From the NCBI GenBank assembly GCA_000151295.1, contig GG745343.1, forward strand, positions 717,201 to 739,871: a stretch of DNA of 22,671 nucleotides, written 5' to 3'. The position numbers and the translations under genes are program-made. How positions within the stretch are numbered: position 1 is the stretch's first letter; every line of letters starts with the position of its first letter. Source of the stretch: Allomyces macrogynus ATCC 38327 (Eukaryota; Blastocladiomycota; Blastocladiomycetes; Blastocladiales; Blastocladiaceae). Under the pieces are notes generated by a model. It was not told where the DNA came from and ran no database searches. It worked only from the letters and a program-made list of their open reading frames with translations. This document shows, piece by piece, positions 1 to 8,227 of the stretch.

Positions 1-30
1 AAGAGTCCGACACCCGGCCATCCAGCCACA

Positions 31-1218
31 ATGGGTGACTTGTAACGCTATGCCCGCGACAACGAGGAGCCGGTCTACCTTGCGTCGCAGGAGATCAAGA
101 AAGTGCCCAAGGACTTGCAAATGGTGGCCGATTTCTGCAAGTCAACATGACAGCACGCTCAAGATGCTGGTGCTCACGGCAGTGCCGTCCTCTTGATCGC
201 TTTGGACAGAGCAGCTCGCCAACAACATGACGATGCTGACGAGGTCGCATAACAAGATCACGAGTAAATACAGCACCGTGTGCGATGCGTGCGGACCGGT
301 GCTTACGAATAGCGCGACGGGAGAGCTCCAAGAGGCCGACCTCCTTCCGTTCCAACGGCTCGTCTCGCTGAACCTGTTCGGGAACCAGCTCAAGGAACTG
401 CCTACCAAGCTGTGCGAGCTGTCGAACCTGGAGATTCTCATTGCGAGGTAGGACCCGCCGCGCGTCCCACCGTGCGCGACAGAAACTGAACCACGTACCG
501 GCGCCGGTATAGCAACAACAAGATCAAGGAAATGCCGCACGGGATCGGCAGCTTTGCCAAGCTGCGCGTGCTCGACCTGAGCTGCAACAAGCCGCGCGAC
601 ACTCCCCTGCACATGCGCCAACTCAGCACGGTCCCTGCTCCCTTCCTTGCGCGCTCACGCGACGCGACACGACTCGAGCTGATACCGGCACCGACGCTTG
701 CTTGCTTCAGGCACGCTCAAGGAACTGTACCTGGCCGACAACAAGATTAGCGCGCTGCCGCTCGACATTGGCCAGTTGACGCAGCTTGAAACGGTGCGCC
801 GCCTTGCCCACTCTGGTCTCCACCGTGCGCGAGCTCACCAACCCGCTCGTACCCAGCTGTCGCTGCGGCACAACCGGCTCGCCACGCTCCCGCCCGAACT
901 AGCGAAGCTCACGGAACTCAAAGTGCTGCACTTGCAAGACAACGACTTTGACGAGCTGTGCCGTGAAATCGGTACGCTCCGTCGTCGCCTGCGATCTCAT
1001 CGACTCGTCGAACTGACGCGACTGAGCTCGATCTAGTCGCTTGCCGCAACCTCAAAATGCTCGAGATTTACGGCAACCCGCTGCCGACGGCCGTGTTCGA
1101 GGCGCACAGACGCGGGATCCAGCCGCTGTTTGTGTTGCTGGAACGCGCCGATTTTGCGGAGCGGGCCGCGGACGGGGAGAAGCGCCGGTCGTCGATGCCG
1201 TGGACGGCGGGGGTGTGA
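31..1218 (+). CDS. RSU1/SHOC2-type leucine-rich repeat protein, 5' end disrupted
   Basis: Short LRRs of about 23 residues run through the product (for example LRVLDLSCNK, LKELYLADNKISALP, LKVLHLQDNDF). Supported exons are about 225-447, 513 to 625/630, 711-793, 857-971 and 1037-1218 (TGA). Introns 448-512, 794-856 and 972-1036 are GT-AG and join LRRs in frame. The repeat order resembles Ras suppressor protein RSU1 and SHOC2, scaffolds in Ras/integrin signalling, but LRR similarity is promiscuous, so the family name is inference. The 5' end is odd: the ATG at 31 is followed by an in-frame TAA at 43-45, although the same frame then reads EIKKVPKDL, an LRR-like start. The frame changes near 145-160. 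The intron after about 630 only keeps frame if it starts GC at 626. The start is therefore unresolved, and the gene may be decayed or mis-sequenced. Confidence 0.7.
626..710 (+). other. Ambiguous intron with GCACG direct repeat at both ends
   Basis: The obvious GT donor at 631 with the CAG acceptor ending at 710 puts the two LRR exons out of frame. Moving the donor to 626, giving GC...AG, restores the frame (agc-acg-ctc, Ser-Thr-Leu). The five bases GCACG occur both at 626-630 and at 711-715. Either this is a non-canonical GC-AG intron, or a base is missing near the exon edge. Confidence 0.4.
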
Positions 1219-1505
1219 TGCGGCGCGAGCGGCAGCGAGTGATGGTGGAGACAGCGGTGGATGGGGTGTGCGGGTCCGTAGGAGAAAACTGGCGGTGGGA
1301 GACTTGACTTACCTTTGAACTGGTGACGGACTGGGGTTCAGGTTCAGGTTTAGAATTGAGACTCGACGACCAAGGGCTGGGCGTGGGCTCCGTGATGCAA
1401 ACCAGCTGTGGCGTGAGCATGCTCGACTTAGCTCTGGTAAGGACTCTCGCGAATCACACGGCTGGGCCACTGTTCTCCTGTAAATATGAACGTCATGGGG
1501 GAGGA

Positions 1506-1518
1506 GGGGGGGGGGGGG
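1506..1518 (+). repeat. Homopolymer G13
   Basis: Thirteen consecutive G, preceded by GGGGGAGGA. On the + strand this can form G-quadruplex-like structure. It is also a typical place for length errors in sequencing. Confidence 0.9.
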
Positions 1519-1711
1519 ATCAATCCAGCAGATGAAGGATAATATTTTGCGTCGTCGCGATTGAACTGACCAGAATGGTTTACTCCGAAAAACAGACGGA
1601 AGGGCACGAGAGCAGGGGGCAATAGAATAGGAGACGAATTTCGGGGGCAACGAGAAGAAAACGATAACCAACACGCTGACGAACAAAGAGCGGCAGGAAA
1701 GCAAGCGTGGG

Positions 1712-1728
1712 CACGGCACGGTATGGCA
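1712..1728 (+). repeat. 17-nt repeat copy A, downstream of Rap-GAP
   Basis: The sequence cacggcacggtatggca is identical at 3807-3823. The two copies flank the Rap-GAP gene, one just past its stop and one in its upstream region. Confidence 0.75.
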
Positions 1729-1839
1729 CGGCACGGAGTCGGGAAAGGGGAGGAGGGGAGGGGATCACGAACAAGAGAGAGGGAGCCTGTCGTGAACAAG
1801 GAGCGGAGGCGCGCGGGAGGCGCGCGGGGCCCATGAAGT

Positions 1840-3487
1840 CTAGCTGCCCGAGAAGCGCTCGGCCACGTCGAGCAGGAGCACGTTGCGCGTGCGCGAGATC
1901 TTGGGCGCAAATGACGGGCTCTTGTAACTTGCGCGCTCGGCGTTGACCACTGGAAAAATGGCAGCCACAAGTGAGTCACCGGGTGGAGAAAGATCGCGTA
2001 ATGGCAAGTGAGCGATACGCACGCTTGTGCAGCAAAAAGTCTCGTCCGACAGCGTCGCGCGAAAAATGTGGCGGATCCGGAATCTCCGGGTGGAAGTGCG
2101 GCACGCCGTTCTTGTAGCACGACGCGATCACGTACTTGTCACCCTCGGGGCGGACGGCAATGACCACATCTGTCGGGTGGAGAGGATCAGTTTTATCAGG
2201 TGGAGCACGCGCCGGAGTCGCAAGGAAAAGCGTACGATTTTGTCGTGAAGTGAGCGTGGGCAACTGGAACTGTGCGTCGCCGTCTTGGAACACGAGCACG
2301 ACAATGTCGTTGCCGATATGGCGCTTCTTTTCGAGCTGGAGAGACCAACCATGAGCCGAGAGAGGGGGGGTCAGTCAACGGAAACGGACGGAATATGGCC
2401 GACATCAAAGCCAGCTTGAGCGCACCTGCTGCTTGTCGTTGGCCGTGTGGGGCAAGTAGGCCGAGACGTGGAACATAATTTCGTAGCCTTGCCATTTCGT
2501 ATACACCGAGTGCTTGCCCGTCTGGTCATCTAGTAGCCGATCATTGGTGCGTCAATTTCGGCAACATGACGAGTGAAAAGACGCGCCGCAACAACGTACT
2601 CTGGACGTCGAGGCCCGCTCGGTACCCTTTCCACCCTTTCAACGCAATCTTTTCGCCCAAGAAGTTGAGGAACTCCTTGAACTCGACCGACATGTCGTCT
2701 GCCAAATGCGATTCGGAATCAGCCACCAACCTCGGCGCGTCAGAACGGAAGCGCGAAGGACGGACGGCGCACCTTCCGTGTTTGAGAACATGTGCTCCTC
2801 CGTTGTCTGGCCGTGCCGCAAGTACCCGAGTCCAAACTTGTAGCTGCGAATCACCTACAAGGTGGCGGCCAACGGCGTCAGCGCCTCGCTCGATTTGGGT
2901 CCCGCGGATCAAGGGAGTTGGCGCGCGGCGCGTCGCGTCGATGAACGCACCTGGCGCTCCTCCATGGCGAGCAACTCATTCGGCAGGCCCGGGTCGCGTC
3001 CTTGCTTGAGCAGCTCCACGGGGATGTTGGGACTGAGCGCGCGCATCACATTTTGCGGCGTCGGCGCCATGCCGAGCATCTTGCGCCACCACGCGATCAC
3101 GACCGAGTCGCGCGGAATCGTGAGCCGTTCGGACCCCTGCGGAGTCACGGCGCGCTGCCGGTCAGTTCGATTCGAGCCGTTGCGACACGCCCAAGGCGCG
3201 AGTTGCCGGCTCCGGCGTACCTCGGTCGTGCGCACAATCCCTTTGTAATTGTCGCCGTCCTGCACAATCGACACGGCCATGGGTCCGCGCGGCGTGGTGC
3301 GCGCAAGGAAGTTGGCGTGCGGCTTGCCGAAAAAGTAGTCGCGGTACCAGATAATGTCGCGCTCGCACTCTTGTAACAGCGAGTCGTGCACGCCCGTGAC
3401 GCGCGCGTTGGCGTTGCCCTTCTCGAGCTGGAACTGCGCGTCGGGCGGCACGCCGGCACTCGCCGGGTACGTGACATTGAGCGCCAT
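1840..3487 (-). CDS. Rap-GAP domain protein (GTPase-activating protein for Rap-like GTPases)
   Basis: Eight exons on the minus strand: 3221-3487, 2951-3136, 2773-2854, 2600-2698, 2426-2529, 2236-2335, 2023-2169 and 1840-1949. They sum to 365 codons (364 aa), and all seven introns are GT-AG. Residues about 45-150 match the N-terminal Rap1GAP region ([11 protein letters not shown]). The Rap-GAP domain spans about 152-350, with [33 protein letters not shown] and [16 protein letters not shown]. Asn255 in the GNDIV motif is the catalytic 'asparagine thumb' of this family. The domain ends [15 protein letters not shown], typical of Rap1GAP. The start ATG at 3487 has a good context (gtcATGG). The family stimulates GTP hydrolysis by Rap, affecting adhesion and polarity; the substrate here is inferred. 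The gene is nearly all GAP domain, shorter than animal Rap1GAP or SIPA1, with no PDZ or GoLoco segment seen. Confidence 0.93.
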
Positions 3488-4347
3488 GACGGGAAGGCAG
3501 CGGACGGGCGCCGACGGTCACGTCGTTGGACGCGGATGAGTGTGAGGTGCGGGGGCCTCGGGAGGTGGAGAGGGGCTTGCGCGCAGAGCGGATGGGCGGC
3601 CGAGGCGCGGGACAGGTGATCGCGGAGAGATGCGCAATGAGTCGCGAAGTCGAGAGCGGGCAGACGGGCCGTCGGGTCGGCAGGTCGGTGCGCCGGCGAG
3701 AGAGAGGAGTCCGGCCCAGGGGGACGAGTGGAGGGTGGATCAAGGACGTCGCGAGCGACGCCGACAGTCTCCAGATGAGGTTTGGGGCGGGGAGAGAGGT
3801 GGAGGACACGGCACGGTATGGCAAGAGGGCAGATCGAATTTGGACCGAGGGCAGCGCAGAGCGAGGTGGCCGTGGGACGCGAGCGCGCCAGAGCCTTGGC
3901 CGATCGGGGCCAGGACGAGGAGTAGAATGCGGGCAGTGGGCCGCTCAAGGAAACGGCGCGTCGAGCGAGCAGAGCGCCGCCGGCCTGGATGGAGAAGATA
4001 TTTGGCAGGCAGAGCGGCGAGCTTTGAGCGAAGAGACGAGCGCGACGGCGACTGGCGGCTGCATCGCTTTTTTGATTTTTGTTATTGTTGGCGGCGCCTG
4101 GCCGGCACGCTCACGTGTTGGTGCGCTGCTGTCTCGCACCGCTCGCTCGGCCTCGAGCCTTGTCGCCGCTCCTATGCTGCCGTTTGGCATCCTGCTCGGC
4201 AGTCTCCTCACTCAACCGGCACTCCTGCTTGCTTTGGGTGCCTGCCCGACCTGCTCAGTGAACCTCTCCACCGTTTCAATCGCTTCGACCGGGCATGTAT
4301 TCCTTGCTGACCCACGTCCAAGTGCGTCCTGCCATCGCCCCAGTCCC
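3488..4347. other. Intergenic region upstream of Rap-GAP
   Basis: About 860 nt between the Rap-GAP start and the CCDC113 stop, both minus-strand genes. It should contain the Rap-GAP promoter and the CCDC113 3' end. An open frame runs on the + strand from 3526 to 4422, but it is Arg/Gly-rich, resembles no family I know, and overlaps the CCDC113 3' exon, so I do not call it a gene. A 17-nt repeat sits at 3807-3823. Confidence 0.5.
3807..3823 (+). repeat. 17-nt repeat copy B, upstream of Rap-GAP
   Basis: Identical to 1712-1728 (cacggcacggtatggca), in the same orientation. Confidence 0.75.
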
Positions 4348-5921
4348 TCAGTGCAGCGGCTCGAGATGCGACGCGCCGCGCGTGGCACCCGCCGGCACAG
4401 CCACCGACACGGGCGCAGGTAGTGCGCCCTGCACCATCTGTTCGCGGTCCGCGCGGCTCTCCAACTGCCGTTTCCGCGGCCCCTCGAGCGTCGGACTCGT
4501 GCGTGCCGACTCGGCCACCATGGCGCCCAACAGCTGTTGATTGCTATCCGAACGAAGAAACGTTATGAGCCCGGGTGGAGAGGGGAGCCTTTTTTACCCA
4601 AAACGAAACGTACCGCGTCAGCGCCATTTGTGCAATCTCGACCTTGCACCGCCATGATCGGACCTTGGTGAGCAGCTCCTCGTGGTTGGCCTACATCGAG
4701 CCGAAAAATTCGACAGTCAGCACAACGGATCCCAGCGGAACCTCGCGGGCAAGATAAACATAAGCGCACCTTAAGCATGACGTATTCCATTACCGACGGC
4801 ACGCGGAACTCGCGCCCGGCCGCCATCAACGTCTTGTTGACGCGTAGCGCCTTGTCGGTATCGCCGTGCACCTGCTGCGCCTCGTCGTGCAGCCGCGCGA
4901 GCAGATCGCGGCGGCTCTTGATCTCGAACCGCAACCGGCCCGACTCGTCCTCGAGCCCGGCGAGCCGGCGCTTGTAGACGTTCATGACCTGCATAATCTT
5001 GCCCGCGGCCATCTTGAGCTTGAGCAGTTCGGCGTTGCGCTCCTCGATCTTGGCCAGGTACTGGTGGTTCTCGATCTTGAGCTGGTCAAAATCAATCGCG
5101 TGCAGCACCTCGCCCATCTCCTCTTTTTGCTTGAGCTGCAGCATCAGCTTATTCTTCTGCGTCTTGAGCGTCGAGTTCTTGAGCCGAATCTTTTCGAGCG
5201 TCGTGTCGCGCGCGCGCATCTTGTCTTCAAAGTACCGAATGACCTTTTCGGCCATTACTTTACCCGTACGTTCTGAGAGCGCCGTCTGCACAATATCGCG
5301 CTTGAACTCGTACATGGCCTTCTTGATTTCGGACACGCCAATCTCAATCTCCTCCATTTCGGCGCGCAAGTTGTCCATGGCCTTGCCCCAGTCGAGCTTA
5401 CGCTTCTCCATGTCGTCGCGCAACTCCTCGAGCTCGCGTGTTGCAATCTCGGCTTTCTGCTCGGGCGTCAGCAGCACCACGACGTCGGTCATCTGCTTGA
5501 CCTTGTCCCCCTTCTTCTTTTTCGGGCGCAGCGTTGTCGCGAGTGCTGCCGCGGCCGCCGTCGGATCGTCGCCCGGTACCGCACCGCCACCGCTGGATCG
5601 CGAATCGTCGACATTCTCTGCCGCGCCGTTCCATGCGGGCGGCCGCGCGGGGCCCGCCGAGACGGCAGCTGGGCCGGGGCCCGTTGACGTGGACCGCTGG
5701 TAGAATTGCTCGAAGAGCCTGTTTTCGAGCGCGAGCGTGTCGTTCTTGCGCTCGAGTTCGTCAGCGAGCGCCAGCAGTTGCTCGCTCGTGTAGGCGTCAA
5801 AGTCGACGCGGTCGAGCCCGGCGGATCTAGGTGCAGCGGTCGGGCCGCCGCCGCCAACGTCAGAGGTGCGCGACCATATACTGCCGGTTGCGGGTGGTTG
5901 TGGGGCGGTGGTGTCGTCCAT
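4348..5921 (-). CDS. CFAP263: CCDC113/CFAP263-like ciliary coiled-coil protein
   Basis: Three exons: 4770-5921, 4614-4690 and 4348-4543. They sum to 475 codons (474 aa); the introns at 4691-4769 and 4544-4613 start GTGCG and GTACG. The protein is low-complexity for about 60 residues, then mostly coiled coil. The order of blocks matches human CCDC113: LTPEQKAEIATRELEELRDD, EFKRDIVQTAL, KVIRYFEDKMRARDTTLEKI, RLKNSTLKTQKNKL, LQLKQKEEMGEVLHAIDFDQ, LKIENHQYLAKIEERNAELL, FRVPSVMEYVMLK, then WRCKVEIAQMAL. CCDC113 is an axoneme and centriolar-satellite protein needed for ciliary motility, so the organism very likely makes flagellated cells. The ATG at 5921 (ataATGG) is preferred; in-frame ATGs at 5945 and 6002 are alternatives. 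The last 50 residues after the coiled coil are unlike the human protein. Confidence 0.88.
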
Positions 5922-6174
5922 TATCGAGGAGTTGAAGTTCTGCATATCAGCTCGTCGCCCTTGATCGCCAGAACGCGATGTTTGGCTAATTACGGCGCAC
6001 ATGCTGGCAAATCACTCATTCCAAAGCTCGATAAGCGCAGCACCTTGACACAAACACGGCAAGAAATATTTAGCGCTACCAAGAATTGGCTACGGATGCG
6101 ATTCTAAGACGGCCCAAAAAGACGACCAAAACGAGCGGCATCGCGCCGCTCCAGACTCTCCACCCGACAGTTCT
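5922..6174. other. Short spacer between two minus-strand genes
   Basis: About 250 nt holding the CCDC113 promoter and the 3' end of the upstream lyase-like gene. It is AT-richer around 6000-6115. No small ORF or RNA is recognisable. Confidence 0.5.
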
Positions 6175-6934
6175 TCACAGCGGGGTCGGTGGCCGCGGTT
6201 TCTTGGCAAGCATGGCGGGCCGGTCCGTGTCGACGACCCACGTTGGGAACGTTTCGCCAATCGTGCACACAACGCCGGGGCACGACAACTCGTAGAGACG
6301 GTAGAGCTCGCGGTCGGTCTTGCGCACCTCGGTGAGCACGAACGCCGGCTGGACGAATTGCAGCCTGCAATTCGTGAAAATGATGAGTCGAGGGACGCGA
6401 ATGAATCAGACAGAAAGAAGAGCGGCCACACGGACTTGAAAAACTGGCCGAGCCCAACCGACTTGGTGATGAGCAGGTCAAAGTACTCGCGCTTCGTGAT
6501 GACGAGTTGGGAGACGGCGACGCCTAGCCTCTGCAGGAGCGGCCTTTTGTTAGCGATGCGAGCAACATGACCCATGATATCCCCCTCAGTACCGTACCTC
6601 GCCCTGGCACATCAAATGAATCTCGCGGTCGACGACCCACGTATCCTTGACGCCCTCCTTTTGCTTGGCCAAGTTCTTGACTACCACCACGTCGATGGGG
6701 GCGTTATAAAAGGCACTGATGGGCGATTCCTTCATTCGTGATCAGTCTGCCAGTTCCGACAGAATCGAAGCCGAGTCGCGGAAATCGTCATCCAAGGCCT
6801 CACCTGAGGATCCTTTGCAGCGTTCCGTTGCTCGACAAGATGACGCGCTCAATTGGCGTCAGGTTAGCAAGCGCTGGATCGTCAAACGTGACTGCAACTC
6901 GTTGCGCCGTGATTCGCTCAGTATAGCCGTCCAT
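6175..6934 (-). CDS. Chorismate pyruvate-lyase-like (UbiC/DUF98-fold) protein
   Basis: Four exons: 6804-6934, 6598-6715, 6430-6530 and 6175-6364. They give exactly 180 codons (179 aa; E. coli UbiC has about 165). The introns are 88, 67 and 65 nt. Landmarks in order: LTPIERVILSSNGTLQRIL (residues about 25-43, the usual opening of this fold), WVVDREIHLMCQGE with Arg74, VGLGQFF, and VVCTIGETFPTW with Glu154. Arg and Glu in these settings correspond to Arg76 and Glu155 of UbiC, which hold chorismate and product. UbiC-type enzymes convert chorismate to 4-hydroxybenzoate plus pyruvate, feeding ubiquinone synthesis. No mitochondrial presequence is obvious from ATG 6934; an in-frame ATG at 7156 would add a low-complexity leader. 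Assignment is by motif memory only; a ligand-binding UTRA-type relative with the same fold is possible. Confidence 0.6.
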
Positions 6935-7415
6935 GGTTGGCGGAGAAGCGAGAGATGAAGTTGCTGCAAGTGCTCCTCGCTCCTTGTCGCAGCTGATGCG
7001 TTCTTTCCGTTGCCGCGAGCTGCTGTTGCTGAGTGCTGGCGCTGTGATCGTCGGGAGAGGTGAGGTTCCAGGAGGTGATGTGGCTGCCTCAGGCGTCTGA
7101 CGTGGAACTCCAAGAATCAGAATTAAGCTGTTGTCGCTCCAGTTGCCAGCGTGCAACTTCCTTTACCGACGCGCGGCGCGCGACACGTTCTGTTCTCCAC
7201 CTCCCGATCACGATCTGTGCAAGTGCCCGCATTCTCGTCGACTGGCCCGGATCCGACTTTCATCACTGTTACCGGCACCATTGTTGGCTTAACCTGCCCG
7301 CACTCGTCTCTCTCTCTCTCAGCACCAGACGCGTCGACTGCTGCTGCAACCTCAGCCTCGCCACTGCCATTCCCCAAGCACTCGGTCTCGCTCCGCCGCG
7401 CTGCAGAACTCCACC
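6935..7415. promoter_or_regulatory. Divergent promoter region, lyase-like gene (-) and BET1 (+)
   Basis: 481 nt separate the two start codons. A CT run (tctctctctctctcag) at about 7308-7322, about 95 nt before the BET1 ATG, looks like either a pyrimidine-rich core promoter element or the acceptor of a 5'-UTR intron. I could not place a matching donor of the type used elsewhere in this window. Confidence 0.45.
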
Positions 7416-7871
7416 ATGGCCTTCCCGTACCGCCCCGTCCCGACGTCCGCTGGCGTCCCGCCGCCTTCCGCCCCCGGCGCCTTCTCCGGCGGCATCACGT
7501 CTCGTCCCGGCGCGCGCTCGAGCCCGTCCACCTCCACTTCCGGTCCCGGCGGCGCCTCGGGCATGTCGTCGTTCACGATGGAGCGGCAAAACGACGAGCA
7601 CGTGGACCGGCTGCACGAAAAGGCGGCGATGCTCAAGCACCTGACGCTGAATCTCGGCGACGAGATTCAAGAGTCGAACCGGTTTCTCGACCAAATGAAC
7701 ACGACGTTTACCACGACCGACGGGCTGCTGGCGTCGGCGAGTCGCCGCCTGCGTGGGTTGCGACGCTCGGGCGGCGCCAACTTGTGGTGTTACCTGACGC
7801 TGTTCATCTTGGCCGTCTTCTTTGTGCTGTATTTCTTTGTGGTCGGCGGCAAGCGCAAGGGGTCGGCATGA
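7416..7871 (+). CDS. BET1: Bet1-like Qc-SNARE of ER-Golgi vesicles
   Basis: Intronless, 151 aa, ATG at 7416 in ideal context (caccATGG). About 50 Pro/Ser/Gly-rich residues precede a SNARE helix (about 53-113: ERQNDEHVDRLHEKAAMLKH, then LTLNLGDEIQESNRFLDQM). A C-terminal membrane anchor follows (WCYLTLFILAVFFVLYFFVV) with a short lumenal KRKGSA end. The block GDEIxxSN matches yeast Bet1p, where the ionic-layer position is Ser rather than the Gln of animal BET1, supporting a fungal Bet1. Bet1 pairs with Sec22, Bos1 and Sed5 in COPII vesicle fusion with the Golgi. The Pro-rich N-terminus is longer than in animals (118 aa) and similar in size to yeast (142 aa). Confidence 0.93.
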   Translation: MAFPYRPVPTSAGVPPPSAPGAFSGGITSRPGARSSPSTSTSGPGGASGMSSFTMERQNDEHVDRLHEKAAMLKHLTLNLGDEIQESNRFLDQMNTTFTTTDGLLASASRRLRGLRRSGGANLWCYLTLFILAVFFVLYFFVVGGKRKGSA

Positions 7872-8227
7872 TGGGCGCTAGCGCTGTGCGAGTTGGTGGG
7901 TTGGGTGAGCCTCGGGTCGCGCGCCATTGGAGTTGCCTGAGCGGTTCGTGTCGGCCGAGCGCTCGCACACCACTGTGGCGGGCATCTTCGGACGGGAATG
8001 GAGGTCGTGAGGTGGGGTGAAAGTTGCAGCTGCCGCAGAGCTGCGACGTGTATTATAGGAACAATCGTTTGCCGACGCGGTGTCCTGGATGTTGCTTTTG
8101 CTCCAACAGTTGCTTTCGTGGTGTCTCTCGCGTGCTCGATCTTTTGACTAACGGAATCAGGATCAAAAACTATCTCAAAATCGTAATCATCACCTCAAAA
8201 TCGTAATCATCACCATGAACCTCGCTT
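7872..8227. other. Convergent intergenic region with 20-mer tandem duplication
   Basis: Lies between the BET1 stop and the HADH stop, so it carries both 3' UTRs. The only structure is the tandem duplication at 8174-8213 next to the HADH stop codon. Confidence 0.6.
8174..8213 (+). repeat. Perfect tandem 20-mer, two copies
   Basis: ctcaaaatcgtaatcatcac occurs at 8174-8193 and again at 8194-8213, with no mismatch. It ends 15 nt from the HADH stop codon, inside its 3' UTR. Two identical units suggest a very recent slippage or an assembly artefact. Confidence 0.9.

Larger units (their letters stand above)
1219..1839. other. Convergent intergenic region with G13 tract
   Basis: This lies between the stop codons of the LRR gene (+) and the Rap-GAP gene (-), so it should hold both 3' UTRs and terminators. 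It contains a purine-rich stretch with a run of 13 G at 1506-1518, and the short direct repeat ggcacggcacgg around 1710-1735. No coding region is supported. Confidence 0.6.

Noticed and set aside
4040..4300. Hydrophobic stretch that could be a membrane protein
   Set aside because: It only appears in the unsupported + strand frame upstream of Rap-GAP, with no start codon context or neighbour evidence.
3526..4422. A 298-codon open frame on the + strand
   Set aside because: Arg/Gly-rich, no family resemblance, no supporting splice or start context, and it overlaps the 3' exon of CCDC113. It looks like a by-product of high GC content.
7308..7322. Acceptor of a BET1 5'-UTR intron
   Set aside because: The CT run ending in CAG looks like an acceptor, but no GT(A/G)CG donor could be placed within the usual intron length.
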